Part shown: one piece after another, positions 8,198 through 15,016 of the stretch
How positions within the stretch are numbered: position 1 is the first letter of the stretch
Layout of the letters: every line of letters begins with the position of its first letter
The notes under the pieces: model-generated
Databases searched by the model: none
Told to the model about the DNA's origin: nothing
Seen by the model: the letters and a program-made list of their open reading frames with translations, nothing else
Source of the DNA: Bryobacterales bacterium
GTDB taxonomy: Bacteria; Acidobacteriota; Terriglobia; Bryobacterales; Bryobacteraceae
Assembly: GCA_003487005.1 (NCBI GenBank)
Contig: DNFG01000284.1
Location: forward strand, 1-16,711
Direction: 5' to 3'
Length of the DNA stretch: 16,711 nucleotides
Program-made: the position numbers and the translations under genes

Positions 8198-8473
8198 ATG
8201 GCAAACCATGTTTCATCGCTGAAGCGCGTGCGGATCACCGAACGGCGCACTGCCGTCAACAAGATGCGCAAGAGCCGGATGCGGACCATTATCAAGGCAC
8301 TTCGCAAAGCGATGGCCAACAAAGATCTCGAACTTTCCCAGTCTCTTCTGCCGTCAACCTATTCGATCGTGGACCGCGCTGCCAAGTGGGGCATCATCAA
8401 GGTGAACACCGCTTCGCGCTACAAGGCCCGCCTCACCGCGCGCCTCAAGAAACTGCAGTCCGCGGCCGCCTAA
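8198..8473 (+). CDS. rpsT: 30S ribosomal protein S20
   Basis: This 91-residue, strongly basic protein has the S20 signature: 'MANHVSSLKRVRITERRTAVNK', then 'SRMRTIIKALRKAM', then 'IVDRAAKWGIIKVNTASRYKARL' and a Lys/Ala-rich end. S20 is a three-helix-bundle protein that binds 16S rRNA at the bottom of the 30S subunit. The length is normal. The start is fixed because the next in-frame triplets upstream lead to a TAA at 8177. The Shine-Dalgarno-like AAGGA (8178-8182) is 15 bases from the ATG, farther than usual. The nine bases CAAACCATG are repeated on both sides of the start (8192-8200 and 8202-8210). The TAA stop overlaps the TAG stop of holA on the other strand. Confidence 0.97.
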   Translation: MANHVSSLKRVRITERRTAVNKMRKSRMRTIIKALRKAMANKDLELSQSLLPSTYSIVDRAAKWGIIKVNTASRYKARLTARLKKLQSAAA

Positions 8474-9504
8474 CGCGTCAGGCGCAGAACGAACTCTTCC
8501 ATTACCACCCGGTCATCCGCGCGGCTGCTCTTCAAATCGCGGTCCGCGCGGAAGACCAGCCCAATCCCCTCCTCCAGCTTCTCCCTCGAAAATTTCTGAC
8601 TCGCGGCGTGGATTTGTTCCGCCCGTGCCCGCCACATCGGCGTCCCCTGGCGCTGGAAAAAGCTCTGCACATCCTGCGTGCTGCGCAAACCCTGCTCGCG
8701 CGCGGCAAGAGCCAGCCGGAAGATGCCGCCCAGGAAGGTCAGCGCCAGCGGCAGATACTCGCCGCTTCGAACGAGACGGTCCAGCAATTCGAGGGATTGG
8801 GGGCGGTTTCGCGTGGCGAGGGCGTTGACCAGAGCGAAGATCGTGGTTTCCGACGAATTCGGCACCAGGGCAGCAATCTCCTTCGCCGTGATCGGCCCTC
8901 CGTGCAAAGAGAGCTTCTCGATTTCGTTCGCCAGACGCGCGGCATCGGCCGCCGTCGCCACCACCAACGCGTCCAACTCGGCATTTCCGAGCCTTAAACC
9001 GCGTTCCAAAGCCAGATTCTGCGCAAAAACACGGGCATCCTGGGGAGTCAACCGCGCGAATTCAACCACCACTGGAACGGGGGCGAAGAACTTAAGAAGA
9101 CGTTCCATTTTCGACTTGTCTTCGCCGTCGAAATCGAACCGCCGGGCGTCGAACACCAGCGTCACGCCCGGTGTCGGATCCTTGCAGTAGTCCTTCAACG
9201 TGTCCTGTCCGGGGGCATCCTTGACGTCACCCCGGGGCAGCACCCCCTCGGCGCCCTGCACGAAAATCACGCGGTCGGCCGCGAACAGAGACATCGAGCG
9301 GGCATCATCCAGCACTTCGGCGAGCGTGACTTCATCGAGATCGTGGACCGTCACCCCCTCCTGTCGCGACTCGGAGTCCGGCAGCGCCCGGTCGAGCAAA
9401 GCCGCCCGGCAGGCGCGCCGGCGGTAACCTTCGGGGCCAACGAACAAGTAGACCGGCGACAGGCCCTTCTTTTCGATCTCTCGCAGCAAATGCTCGGGCG
9501 TCAT
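8470..9504 (-). CDS. holA: DNA polymerase III subunit delta
   Basis: This 344-residue protein starts MTPEHLLREIEKKGLSPVYL. HolA is the delta subunit of the clamp loader, which opens the beta sliding clamp. Visible landmarks are 'SPVYLFVGPEGY' in domain I, where delta keeps only a relic of the nucleotide-binding loop, 'LFAADRVIFVQGAE', 'PGVTLVFDARRFD', the domain II segment 'AARLANEIEKLSL', and the helical C-terminal collar region including 'SLELLDRLVRSGEYLPLALTFLGG' split over a long helix pair. Length is normal. The start at 9504 was chosen because the reading frame farther upstream overlaps lptE and carries no delta-like sequence. GGAGG sits 12 bases before the ATG, inside the end of lptE. 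The gene is four bases downstream of lptE, the same neighbour pair as in proteobacteria. Confidence 0.92.
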   Translation of the reverse strand: MTPEHLLREIEKKGLSPVYLFVGPEGYRRRACRAALLDRALPDSESRQEGVTVHDLDEVTLAEVLDDARSMSLFAADRVIFVQGAEGVLPRGDVKDAPGQDTLKDYCKDPTPGVTLVFDARRFDFDGEDKSKMERLLKFFAPVPVVVEFARLTPQDARVFAQNLALERGLRLGNAELDALVVATAADAARLANEIEKLSLHGGPITAKEIAALVPNSSETTIFALVNALATRNRPQSLELLDRLVRSGEYLPLALTFLGGIFRLALAAREQGLRSTQDVQSFFQRQGTPMWRARAEQIHAASQKFSREKLEEGIGLVFRADRDLKSSRADDRVVMEEFVLRLTR

Positions 9505-9508
9505 CGGT

Positions 9509-10033
9509 TCAGAACGCCTCCAGGACGGTGCTGACCACCAGACGCGCCACCTCGCGCGAAAGGCGGTCGAGCGCAACATCGCTCTCGTCGAAGTACTCCC
9601 GCTGCTCGATCGAGACTTCGTAGCGCTGCCGGGCCTCGAAATTGTTCCGCTGATAGAGAACATTGCCAGTCTTGCGGTCGGTCAGCGTCAGGTTGAGGAA
9701 GACACTGACCTGGATTCCGGCGGCGCGTCCGGTCGCCTGGTCGAAAATCGTCGGGGCGGACATGTAGTTGACGACCGAGCCCGACAGCACCGCGTCCGCC
9801 TCATTGGGATCCGCCACGATCCGGTATCTCGTCCGGGTGATGAACTCGCGCGTCAGCGCGCCGGGTAGCCGCTCCGTGAGCTTGTAGCGCGTCGTGACAT
9901 TGCCAAACGCCGGAATGGCGATCGTGCGAACATGCTCCGGCAACAGGTCAGCCTGGCCGCCCACCCGGTAGCCACACCCGGAAAGCACAACCGTGGCCAA
10001 CGCGCACGTCATCAAAAGCGATCGCCGGGGCAT
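9509..10033 (-). CDS. lptE: LPS-assembly lipoprotein LptE
   Basis: This 174-residue protein has a lipoprotein signal peptide with lipobox L-S-G-C and acylated Cys at residue 20, followed directly by GYRVGG. LptE plugs the LptD barrel and helps deliver LPS to the outer leaflet of the outer membrane. Family features are the 'TIAIPAFGNVTTRY' strand, 'LTERLPGALTREFITRTRYRI', a 'DAVLSGSVVNY' strand and a C-terminal helix. Its length is typical. It sits three bases after the upstream gene and four before holA; lptE-holA is a conserved pair in many Gram-negative bacteria, which supports the call. lptD is not in this window. Confidence 0.9.
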   Translation of the reverse strand: MPRRSLLMTCALATVVLSGCGYRVGGQADLLPEHVRTIAIPAFGNVTTRYKLTERLPGALTREFITRTRYRIVADPNEADAVLSGSVVNYMSAPTIFDQATGRAAGIQVSVFLNLTLTDRKTGNVLYQRNNFEARQRYEVSIEQREYFDESDVALDRLSREVARLVVSTVLEAF

Positions 10034-10036
10034 CGC

Positions 10037-11053
10037 TCAGGCGGACTCCCGGGCGCGCGATGCGGCGGCGGCCACCAGCACGGCGGTCTCCGCCGTCGTA
10101 CGCAGATTGTCGAGCATCATCCAGATCCACATGCCCGCGCCATGGCGCGGGTCTTCGGCGAGGTCGCTCACCGTGAGCCCGCTCTGCCCGGCCACGCCCG
10201 TATTCGAAGCTGGTTCCATCGTCGCACGGCGCACATCCACGCCCGCCGCCTCCAACTCCTTCTCGAGGTGCTCGACCGCCGGACGGCTTTCAAACTCGAC
10301 CCAGATCGAAGCCCCATAGCCGTGGAAGACCGGAGCGTGCAACACGCGCAGCGATGGGACGGGCACCCGCCTGGGTGGCAGCAGGCGTGTCAAGTGACGC
10401 TCCATCCGCGCCTGGGAAGCCGCCGGATGGGCAGCCGCATCTTCGCCAAACCGGGGGAGCAGATTGAAGCTGGCCTGGGTGTCGAACAGTTCTTTCGGCG
10501 GATTCTGAAAGTTGAACAGGCTGAGGGTCTGCTTGTGCAACTCGTCAATCCCGCGTGATCCGTACACGCTCACTGGCTCCAGCACTGTGACCGCAACATG
10601 GCGGACCGGATGTGCACCATGCACCAGATCAAGCAGCCGGCCCAATCCTGCCGCTGCCGGATGTGCCACCACCTGAACTCCCACCGCCGGGGCGGCATCC
10701 GGGTTCTCCTCCAGCATTGGCGCCCGGACCACCGCGCCCGGCTCGGACTCCAGCCAGCCGGACAGGTCGATCAGGACCGGCGGCTCCGGCAGGCTGCGCA
10801 CCAAATCGAGAACGGTGCGGGCTTCGTCCTCCAAACCGGCCACCAGCACGACATCGGCGTCATGCAGCGTCGCCGCCGACAGCGGCTCCATCACCGAAAT
10901 CCCTTCATCGTCGCCAGCCGTCAGCACCCGCTCCGCAGATGTCCCCCCCGCCAGAATCAGACGCACCGGCAGGCGGTGCTCTGCGACATAATCCCGTACT
11001 TCGCGCCCGGACAGAGTATCGGAGCCGGTCAGGATCCATTTCGCGTCTTTCAT
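10037..11053 (-). CDS. Aspartate-semialdehyde dehydrogenase-like protein lacking catalytic residues (Usg-like)
   Basis: This 338-residue protein has the overall order of ASADH/ArgC enzymes: an N-terminal Rossmann part (about 5-125) and an Asd-type dimerisation part including 'PVSVYGSRGIDEL' (160-172) and a C-terminal 'GMWIWMMLDNLRTTAETA'. The key residues are gone. Where ASADH has NPNCST there is HPAAAG (131-136), so the catalytic Cys is Ala. Where it has R-G-H-S there is H-G-Y-G (244-247), so the catalytic His is Tyr. The glycine-rich nucleotide loop is also degraded to TGSDTLSG. E. coli Usg is a known non-catalytic ASADH relative, so a structural or regulatory role is plausible. The start at 11053 has AGGGAG four bases upstream and follows pssA by ten bases. 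True ASADH activity looks very unlikely. Confidence 0.82.
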   Translation of the reverse strand: MKDAKWILTGSDTLSGREVRDYVAEHRLPVRLILAGGTSAERVLTAGDDEGISVMEPLSAATLHDADVVLVAGLEDEARTVLDLVRSLPEPPVLIDLSGWLESEPGAVVRAPMLEENPDAAPAVGVQVVAHPAAAGLGRLLDLVHGAHPVRHVAVTVLEPVSVYGSRGIDELHKQTLSLFNFQNPPKELFDTQASFNLLPRFGEDAAAHPAASQARMERHLTRLLPPRRVPVPSLRVLHAPVFHGYGASIWVEFESRPAVEHLEKELEAAGVDVRRATMEPASNTGVAGQSGLTVSDLAEDPRHGAGMWIWMMLDNLRTTAETAVLVAAAASRARESA

Positions 11054-11063
11054 CGGACTCCCT

Positions 11064-11966
11064 TTAACTCCCGGCGGGCCGCTGCGCGGTTTCGCCCGGC
11101 GCCGGGTGGGGCCGTCTTCGCAGCAACCCGCCAATCCGTACGACCACACCACTGCCGACGTACACAATCGCCAGCGCCAGCAGCACTGCCTTCGAAAAGT
11201 TCCACATGAGGTACATCACCACGCCGAACAGCACCACCGACGACGGCGACCGAGGGCTGACGAGGCTGAAATCCTTGAAACTCCGGTAGCGCCATGAACT
11301 GATCATTAGCAACGCCAGGACGATGTTGAGAACGATCCACGCCAGCACCCACGGCCACGATCGGAGTGGCTCCGATCCGGCCGCGTACACCACCGCCGCC
11401 ACCATCCCCGCCCCGGCGGGAATCGGTAACCCGACGAAGTACTTCCGTCCGGGCCGGCCAGGATTCCGCGGCACTGGGTCCACCGCGATGTTGAAGCGCG
11501 CAAGACGTGATGCGCCACACAGAACGAACAGGAAAATGGCGAAATATCCGGCCTGGATCAGGTACTGATGCGCCTGCGCGTTCGCCAGCGGCTCGAGGAA
11601 ATAGAAACCCCAGACAAACGCGAGCACCGCCGGCGCAATCCCGAAACTGATGACGTCCGCCAGTGAATCAAGCTCCCGGCCAAAATCGCTCGTCGTATTC
11701 GTCAGCCTCGCAATCCGGCCATCCAGTCCATCCAGAAAAACCGCAACGCCGATCACCATGGCCGCCACTTCCCAGTGCCGGTTGTAACCGTAGTTGCCGC
11801 CATGCGCGTAGAGCGCCCCCTCGATCGCTTTCAGAATCGCCAGGAATCCCAGAAACAGGTTCCCGGCCGTGAACATCGCCGGCAGCGCGTAGGCGGCTTT
11901 GCGTGGCCGGCGATCCGGCGAATTCGGATCAATCAGCCGTTCGCGGAGGTTGAGTTTGGGATTCAA
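11064..11966 (-). CDS. pssA: CDP-diacylglycerol-serine O-phosphatidyltransferase
   Basis: This 300-residue membrane enzyme joins CDP-diacylglycerol and L-serine to make phosphatidylserine and CMP. The complete CDP-alcohol phosphotransferase signature is present: D79-x2-D82-G83-x2-A86-R87-x8-G96-x3-D100-x3-D104, inside 'FLDGLDGRIARLTN' and 'DFGRELDSLADVISFG'. Several hydrophobic segments follow, including 'AVLAFVWGFYFL', 'YFAIFLFVLCGASRL', 'WPWVLAWIVLNIVLALLMI' and 'SVVLFGVVMYLMW'. The R-F-N segment after 'GASRLA' is typical of PssA rather than of phosphatidylglycerophosphate synthase. The start ATG overlaps the psd stop (ATGA), so the two successive steps of phosphatidylethanolamine synthesis are translationally coupled. 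Confidence 0.93.
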   Translation of the reverse strand: MNPKLNLRERLIDPNSPDRRPRKAAYALPAMFTAGNLFLGFLAILKAIEGALYAHGGNYGYNRHWEVAAMVIGVAVFLDGLDGRIARLTNTTSDFGRELDSLADVISFGIAPAVLAFVWGFYFLEPLANAQAHQYLIQAGYFAIFLFVLCGASRLARFNIAVDPVPRNPGRPGRKYFVGLPIPAGAGMVAAVVYAAGSEPLRSWPWVLAWIVLNIVLALLMISSWRYRSFKDFSLVSPRSPSSVVLFGVVMYLMWNFSKAVLLALAIVYVGSGVVVRIGGLLRRRPHPAPGETAQRPAGS

Positions 11967-12568
11967 GCTTCCTTCCTTTTGGCGAGAATGCTGGAGCCTG
12001 CCGAGACCCGCTCACCCTCCCGCACCGCCACTTCCCACTCCGGGCCCAAATCCACGTCTACACGTGAACCGAATTTGATCAGTCCAATCCGCTCGCCCAT
12101 CGTCACGTAGTCACCCGGCCGCTTCGTGCATACGATTCGCCGCGCAATCAATCCTGCAATCTGCGCGAAGCGCACCGACGACTGTCCGTTATCCACGGTC
12201 AGCGTGTTCCGCTCGTTCTCGTACGACGCGGCTTCCTTGCTGGCCACCAGGAACTTGCCCTGAGTATATTCCACGGCCGTCACCTTGCCCGCAATCGGCG
12301 AACGGTTGACGTGCACATCGAACACATTCAAAAAGATGCAGACCTGCGTCCCCTCCGGTTTGCGCCGCACCCGAACCACCTTGCCGTCTGCCGGCGAAAC
12401 AGCGACAGGCCCGGTCGGGATCTCCCGGTCCGGATCCCGGAAGAACCAGAGACAGAACAACGCCAGGACGTAAAACGGCGCACCTGCCCATGCTACCTGG
12501 GTCAGCCATGCCAGTCCGCCGCCGATCACGGCCAACACCAACGCGTAAATCAATCCAGTGACAACCAT
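11963..12568 (-). CDS. psd: Phosphatidylserine decarboxylase proenzyme, short (PSD-A) type
   Basis: The enzyme converts phosphatidylserine to phosphatidylethanolamine using a pyruvoyl group made by self-cleavage. This 201-residue form is the short type without the long N-terminal domain of E. coli Psd. Hydrophobic segments occupy about residues 5-43, followed by 'FFRDPDREIP', 'SPADGKVV' and 'FLNVFDVHVNRSPIAGKV', all typical. The cleavage site is F-G-S-R near the C-terminus (Gly167/Ser168), giving a large beta chain and a 34-residue alpha chain whose Ser becomes pyruvoyl. I prefer the ATG at 12568 over the GTG at 12577, because GGAG (12577-12580) lies eight bases before this ATG and would be too close to the GTG. 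The gene starts 22 bases after the M20 peptidase stop. Confidence 0.93.
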   Translation of the reverse strand: MVVTGLIYALVLAVIGGGLAWLTQVAWAGAPFYVLALFCLWFFRDPDREIPTGPVAVSPADGKVVRVRRKPEGTQVCIFLNVFDVHVNRSPIAGKVTAVEYTQGKFLVASKEAASYENERNTLTVDNGQSSVRFAQIAGLIARRIVCTKRPGDYVTMGERIGLIKFGSRVDVDLGPEWEVAVREGERVSAGSSILAKRKEA

Positions 12569-12590
12569 GTCGCACACTCCGCCAACTTCA

Positions 12591-13748
12591 TTATTGTCCC
12601 AGAGTGTGAGTCAGCAGGGCCAGCAACGCCGTCCGGTCCGCGATCCGGTCCACCAGGATGCTCTCGTGTGGAGCGTGCGCGCCTTCGCCCACCGCGCCAA
12701 TGCCATCCAGCGTCGGCACGCCCAGCGCGGCGGTGAAATTGCCGTCCGATCCGCCCCCCGTGGCCGATTCCGCAATCGCCAACCCCAGATGCCGCTTCGC
12801 CAGCGCCTTCGCGGTCCTGAAAAGCTGGACAACACCCGCCGTCCGCTCCATCGGCGGGCGGTTGATCCCTCCACTCAGGGTCAGCGCGCAACGCCGGTCC
12901 ACCGGCTTCAATGCCCGCAGTTTCCGGTCCACCGCAGCAGCGTCGCGCAGGCGCACCACACGCAGGTCAATCTCCGCCTCCGCCTCCGCCGCCACCACGT
13001 TCACCCGCGAACCGCCGCGAATGACGCCCGGATTCAATGTTGTCCCGCGTTTCAGGTCGGTCAGCGCCGCCACCCGCTCCAACTGTCGTCCCAACTCGAG
13101 AATCGCGCTCGCCCCCGCGGCGAAATCCACACCCGAATGCGAGGCCACCCCCTTCACCGTCAGCCGGTAGCTCCCAATTCCCTTTCGCGCCGTCTTTAAC
13201 CGCCCATCCAGTCCCGTTCCCGGCTCAGGTACCAATACCGCCCTGCTCCCCAGCGCCAACTTTTCCGTCAGCGCACGTGAACAATGGCTGCCCGTCTCCT
13301 CGTCAGGCACGATCCATAACCGGACCACGCGCCGGACGGGCAGGTCCAGTTCGATCAGCGCCCGCATTGCGTAAACGAAAAACGCCAGCCCCGCCTTCAT
13401 ATCCAATACGCCCGGTCCCCACAGCCGTCCGTCCGCCCGCCGGAACGGCATCCGCGCCAGCGTCCCCACCGGCCAGACCGTGTCGTTGTGGCCCACCGCC
13501 AGAATGCCTTCGCCCAACTTCCGCCGCGGTCCGGGCAGCCGGAAATCCACCCGCAGCGCTGGTCCGAACCCGGCGCCGCAGTTCACCAGGCGCGTGTCCG
13601 CGATGTCGCTCACGCGCTCGGCAAAAAGCTCCTGGCAACGGCGTACCGCCGCCGCGTCATCACTTGGCGATTCACATTCCACCAGTTCGCGCAGGAAGCC
13701 AATCAACGGCTCTACGCGTGCTTCGACATGTGCAGGGATTCGTTCCAT
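12591..13748 (-). CDS. M20-family zinc peptidase (glutamate carboxypeptidase-like)
   Basis: This 385-residue protein has every M20 landmark in order: 'GHNDTVWPVG' (metal ligand H87 and D89), 'GPGVLDMKAG' (bridging D116), 'VPDEETGS' (catalytic E150, metal ligand E151), 'PEPG' (metal ligand E175), the dimerisation insert starting 'KGIGSYRLTVKGVASHSG', 'GGGSDGNF' and a late 'EGAHAPHE' (H358 is the likely last ligand). Carboxypeptidase G2 and related exopeptidases share this order. No signal peptide is visible, so it is probably cytoplasmic. The substrate cannot be read from sequence; it may release C-terminal Glu or another amino acid from small peptides. The start at 13748 gives the usual N-terminus; the frame farther upstream is antisense to fabZ. 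No Shine-Dalgarno site precedes it. It appears to head the minus-strand operon. Confidence 0.88.
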   Translation of the reverse strand: MERIPAHVEARVEPLIGFLRELVECESPSDDAAAVRRCQELFAERVSDIADTRLVNCGAGFGPALRVDFRLPGPRRKLGEGILAVGHNDTVWPVGTLARMPFRRADGRLWGPGVLDMKAGLAFFVYAMRALIELDLPVRRVVRLWIVPDEETGSHCSRALTEKLALGSRAVLVPEPGTGLDGRLKTARKGIGSYRLTVKGVASHSGVDFAAGASAILELGRQLERVAALTDLKRGTTLNPGVIRGGSRVNVVAAEAEAEIDLRVVRLRDAAAVDRKLRALKPVDRRCALTLSGGINRPPMERTAGVVQLFRTAKALAKRHLGLAIAESATGGGSDGNFTAALGVPTLDGIGAVGEGAHAPHESILVDRIADRTALLALLTHTLGQ

Positions 13749-13772
13749 CGTCTGATAGAATATCGGGTTTGT
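13749..13772. promoter_or_regulatory. Divergent 24-bp gap with a -10-like element for fabZ
   Basis: Only 24 bases separate the M20 peptidase ATG (minus strand) from the fabZ ATG (plus strand). TAGAAT at 13756-13761 is a five-of-six match to a -10 box reading toward fabZ, and the overlapping bases read TATTCT on the minus strand. No good -35 is visible for either direction. Neither gene has a Shine-Dalgarno site, so transcripts would be nearly leaderless if these -10 boxes are used. Confidence 0.4.
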
Positions 13773-14234
13773 ATGGCACTCCTCGAAAATATCGACATCC
13801 GTGACGTCCTCCCCCACCGCTATCCCTTCCTGCTGGTGGACCGGATTCTCGAACTCGAAGAGGAGCGCATCGTCGGCCTCAAGAACGTCACCGCGAACGA
13901 ACCCTTCTTCGTCGGCCACTTTCCCGAGTACCCCGTCATGCCCGGCGTCCTCATCGTCGAGGCCATGGCCCAGGTCGGTGGCGTCCTCGTCCTGCTGAGC
14001 GTCGAGGACCGCAAGAACAAACTGGTCCTGTTCGCCTCGATTGAAGAGGCGAAGTTCCGCCGGCCTGTCCTGCCAGGCGATACCCTCATCATCGAGTGCA
14101 AGACCCTCAAGCGAAAGGCCAGCGTCGTCAAAATGCAGGGCATAGCCACCGTGAACGGGCAGGTAGTGGCAGAGGGCATCGTGATGTGTAAACTCGCCGA
14201 CAAGCCCGCCTCCGGCACGCCCTCCAAGGAGTAG
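13773..14234 (+). CDS. fabZ: 3-hydroxyacyl-ACP dehydratase FabZ
   Basis: This 153-residue hot-dog-fold enzyme removes water from 3-hydroxyacyl-ACP in fatty acid synthesis, competing with LpxA for the same 3-hydroxyacyl-ACP pool. Diagnostic features are 'LPHRYPFLLVDRI' near the N-terminus and 'FFVGHFPEYPVMPGVLIVEAMAQ', with catalytic His49 and Glu63. Length and N-terminus match the family, so the ATG at 13773 is well supported although no Shine-Dalgarno site precedes it. It is the first gene of the fabZ-lpxA-lpxI operon, an arrangement common in Gram-negative bacteria. The coding strand is strikingly C-rich. Confidence 0.96.
   Translation: MALLENIDIRDVLPHRYPFLLVDRILELEEERIVGLKNVTANEPFFVGHFPEYPVMPGVLIVEAMAQVGGVLVLLSVEDRKNKLVLFASIEEAKFRRPVLPGDTLIIECKTLKRKASVVKMQGIATVNGQVVAEGIVMCKLADKPASGTPSKE
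14226..14231 (+). promoter_or_regulatory. Shine-Dalgarno site for lpxA
   Basis: AAGGAG stands eight bases before the lpxA ATG and runs into the last sense codon of fabZ (GAG followed by TAG). The lpxI/oxidoreductase junction uses the same layout. Confidence 0.75.
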
Positions 14235-14239
14235 CCGCC

Positions 14240-15016
14240 ATGGCTGTTCACCCGGCCGCCATCGTGGACCCAGCCGCCCGGATCCACCCCTCCGCCGAAA
14301 TCGGCCCCTACTGCGTCATTGGCCCGGAGGTCGAGATCGGCGCCGGTACCCGCCTCATGGCGCATGTCTACATCGAAGGCCCCACCTTCATCGGCGAAGA
14401 CAACATCTTCTACCCCTACGCCAGCGTCGGCGTCGCCTCCCAGGACCTCAAATACAAAGGTGAGCGCGCCGAAACCCGCATCGGTTCCCGAAACAAGATC
14501 CGCGAATTCGTCACCATTCACCGCGGCACCGAGGGCGGCGGACTCGTCACCTCCATCGGCGACGATAACCTGCTGATGGCCTATACCCACATCGCCCACG
14601 ATGCCAATATCGGCAGCAACTGCATCCTCGGCAACGCCGTCACCCTCGCCGGCCACGTCACCATCGAGGACTCGGCCATTGTCGAAGCCTTCTCCGGCGT
14701 ACACCAGTTCTGCCGCATCGGCCGCCATGCCTTCGTCGGCGGCTATAGCGTCATCACCCAGGACGTCCTGCCCTTCTCCCAGACCGTCACGCCCCGCGAA
14801 TCGAAGGTCTACGGCGCCAACAAAGTCGGCCTCAAGCGGCGCGGATTCGATGCCGAAACTGTCGACGCCCTTCAGAAGTCCTTCCGCCTGCTCGGCAGCG
14901 AGACCCTCAACACCTCCCAGGCCGTCGCCCAGATCGAAACCTCCGTCCCTCCCTGTCCCGAGGTCGCCGAACTCATCGAATTCATCAGGACCGCCAAACG
15001 CGGGTTCATCAAGTGA
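14240..15016 (+). CDS. lpxA: UDP-N-acetylglucosamine O-acyltransferase LpxA
   Basis: LpxA moves a 3-hydroxyacyl chain from acyl carrier protein to UDP-GlcNAc, the first step of lipid A synthesis in the cytoplasm. The 258-residue protein has the hexapeptide-repeat left-handed beta-helix from residue 1 to about 185 (AIVDPAARIHPSAEIG and so on), 'SQDLKYKGE', 'IREFVTIHRGT', the active-site stretch 'THIAHDANIG' with catalytic His120, 'VHQFCRIG' with His155, and a helical C-terminus. Gly168 lies where E. coli Gly173 acts as a chain-length ruler, so a long acyl chain (about C14) fits; this is inference. Whether the acceptor is UDP-GlcNAc or its 3-amino analogue cannot be read directly, and the Gfo/Idh neighbour keeps the question open. 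The stop overlaps the GTG start of lpxI. Confidence 0.96.
   Translation: MAVHPAAIVDPAARIHPSAEIGPYCVIGPEVEIGAGTRLMAHVYIEGPTFIGEDNIFYPYASVGVASQDLKYKGERAETRIGSRNKIREFVTIHRGTEGGGLVTSIGDDNLLMAYTHIAHDANIGSNCILGNAVTLAGHVTIEDSAIVEAFSGVHQFCRIGRHAFVGGYSVITQDVLPFSQTVTPRESKVYGANKVGLKRRGFDAETVDALQKSFRLLGSETLNTSQAVAQIETSVPPCPEVAELIEFIRTAKRGFIK

Noticed and set aside
9505..9663. N-terminal extension of holA to 9663
   Set aside because: It overlaps lptE in another frame and adds Ser/Arg-rich sequence with no similarity to the delta subunit. The start at 9504 matches the family.
13749..13919. N-terminal extension of the M20 peptidase to 13919
   Set aside because: It would lie antisense inside fabZ, and the added residues are acidic and not family-like. 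The ATG at 13748 gives a normal M20 N-terminus.
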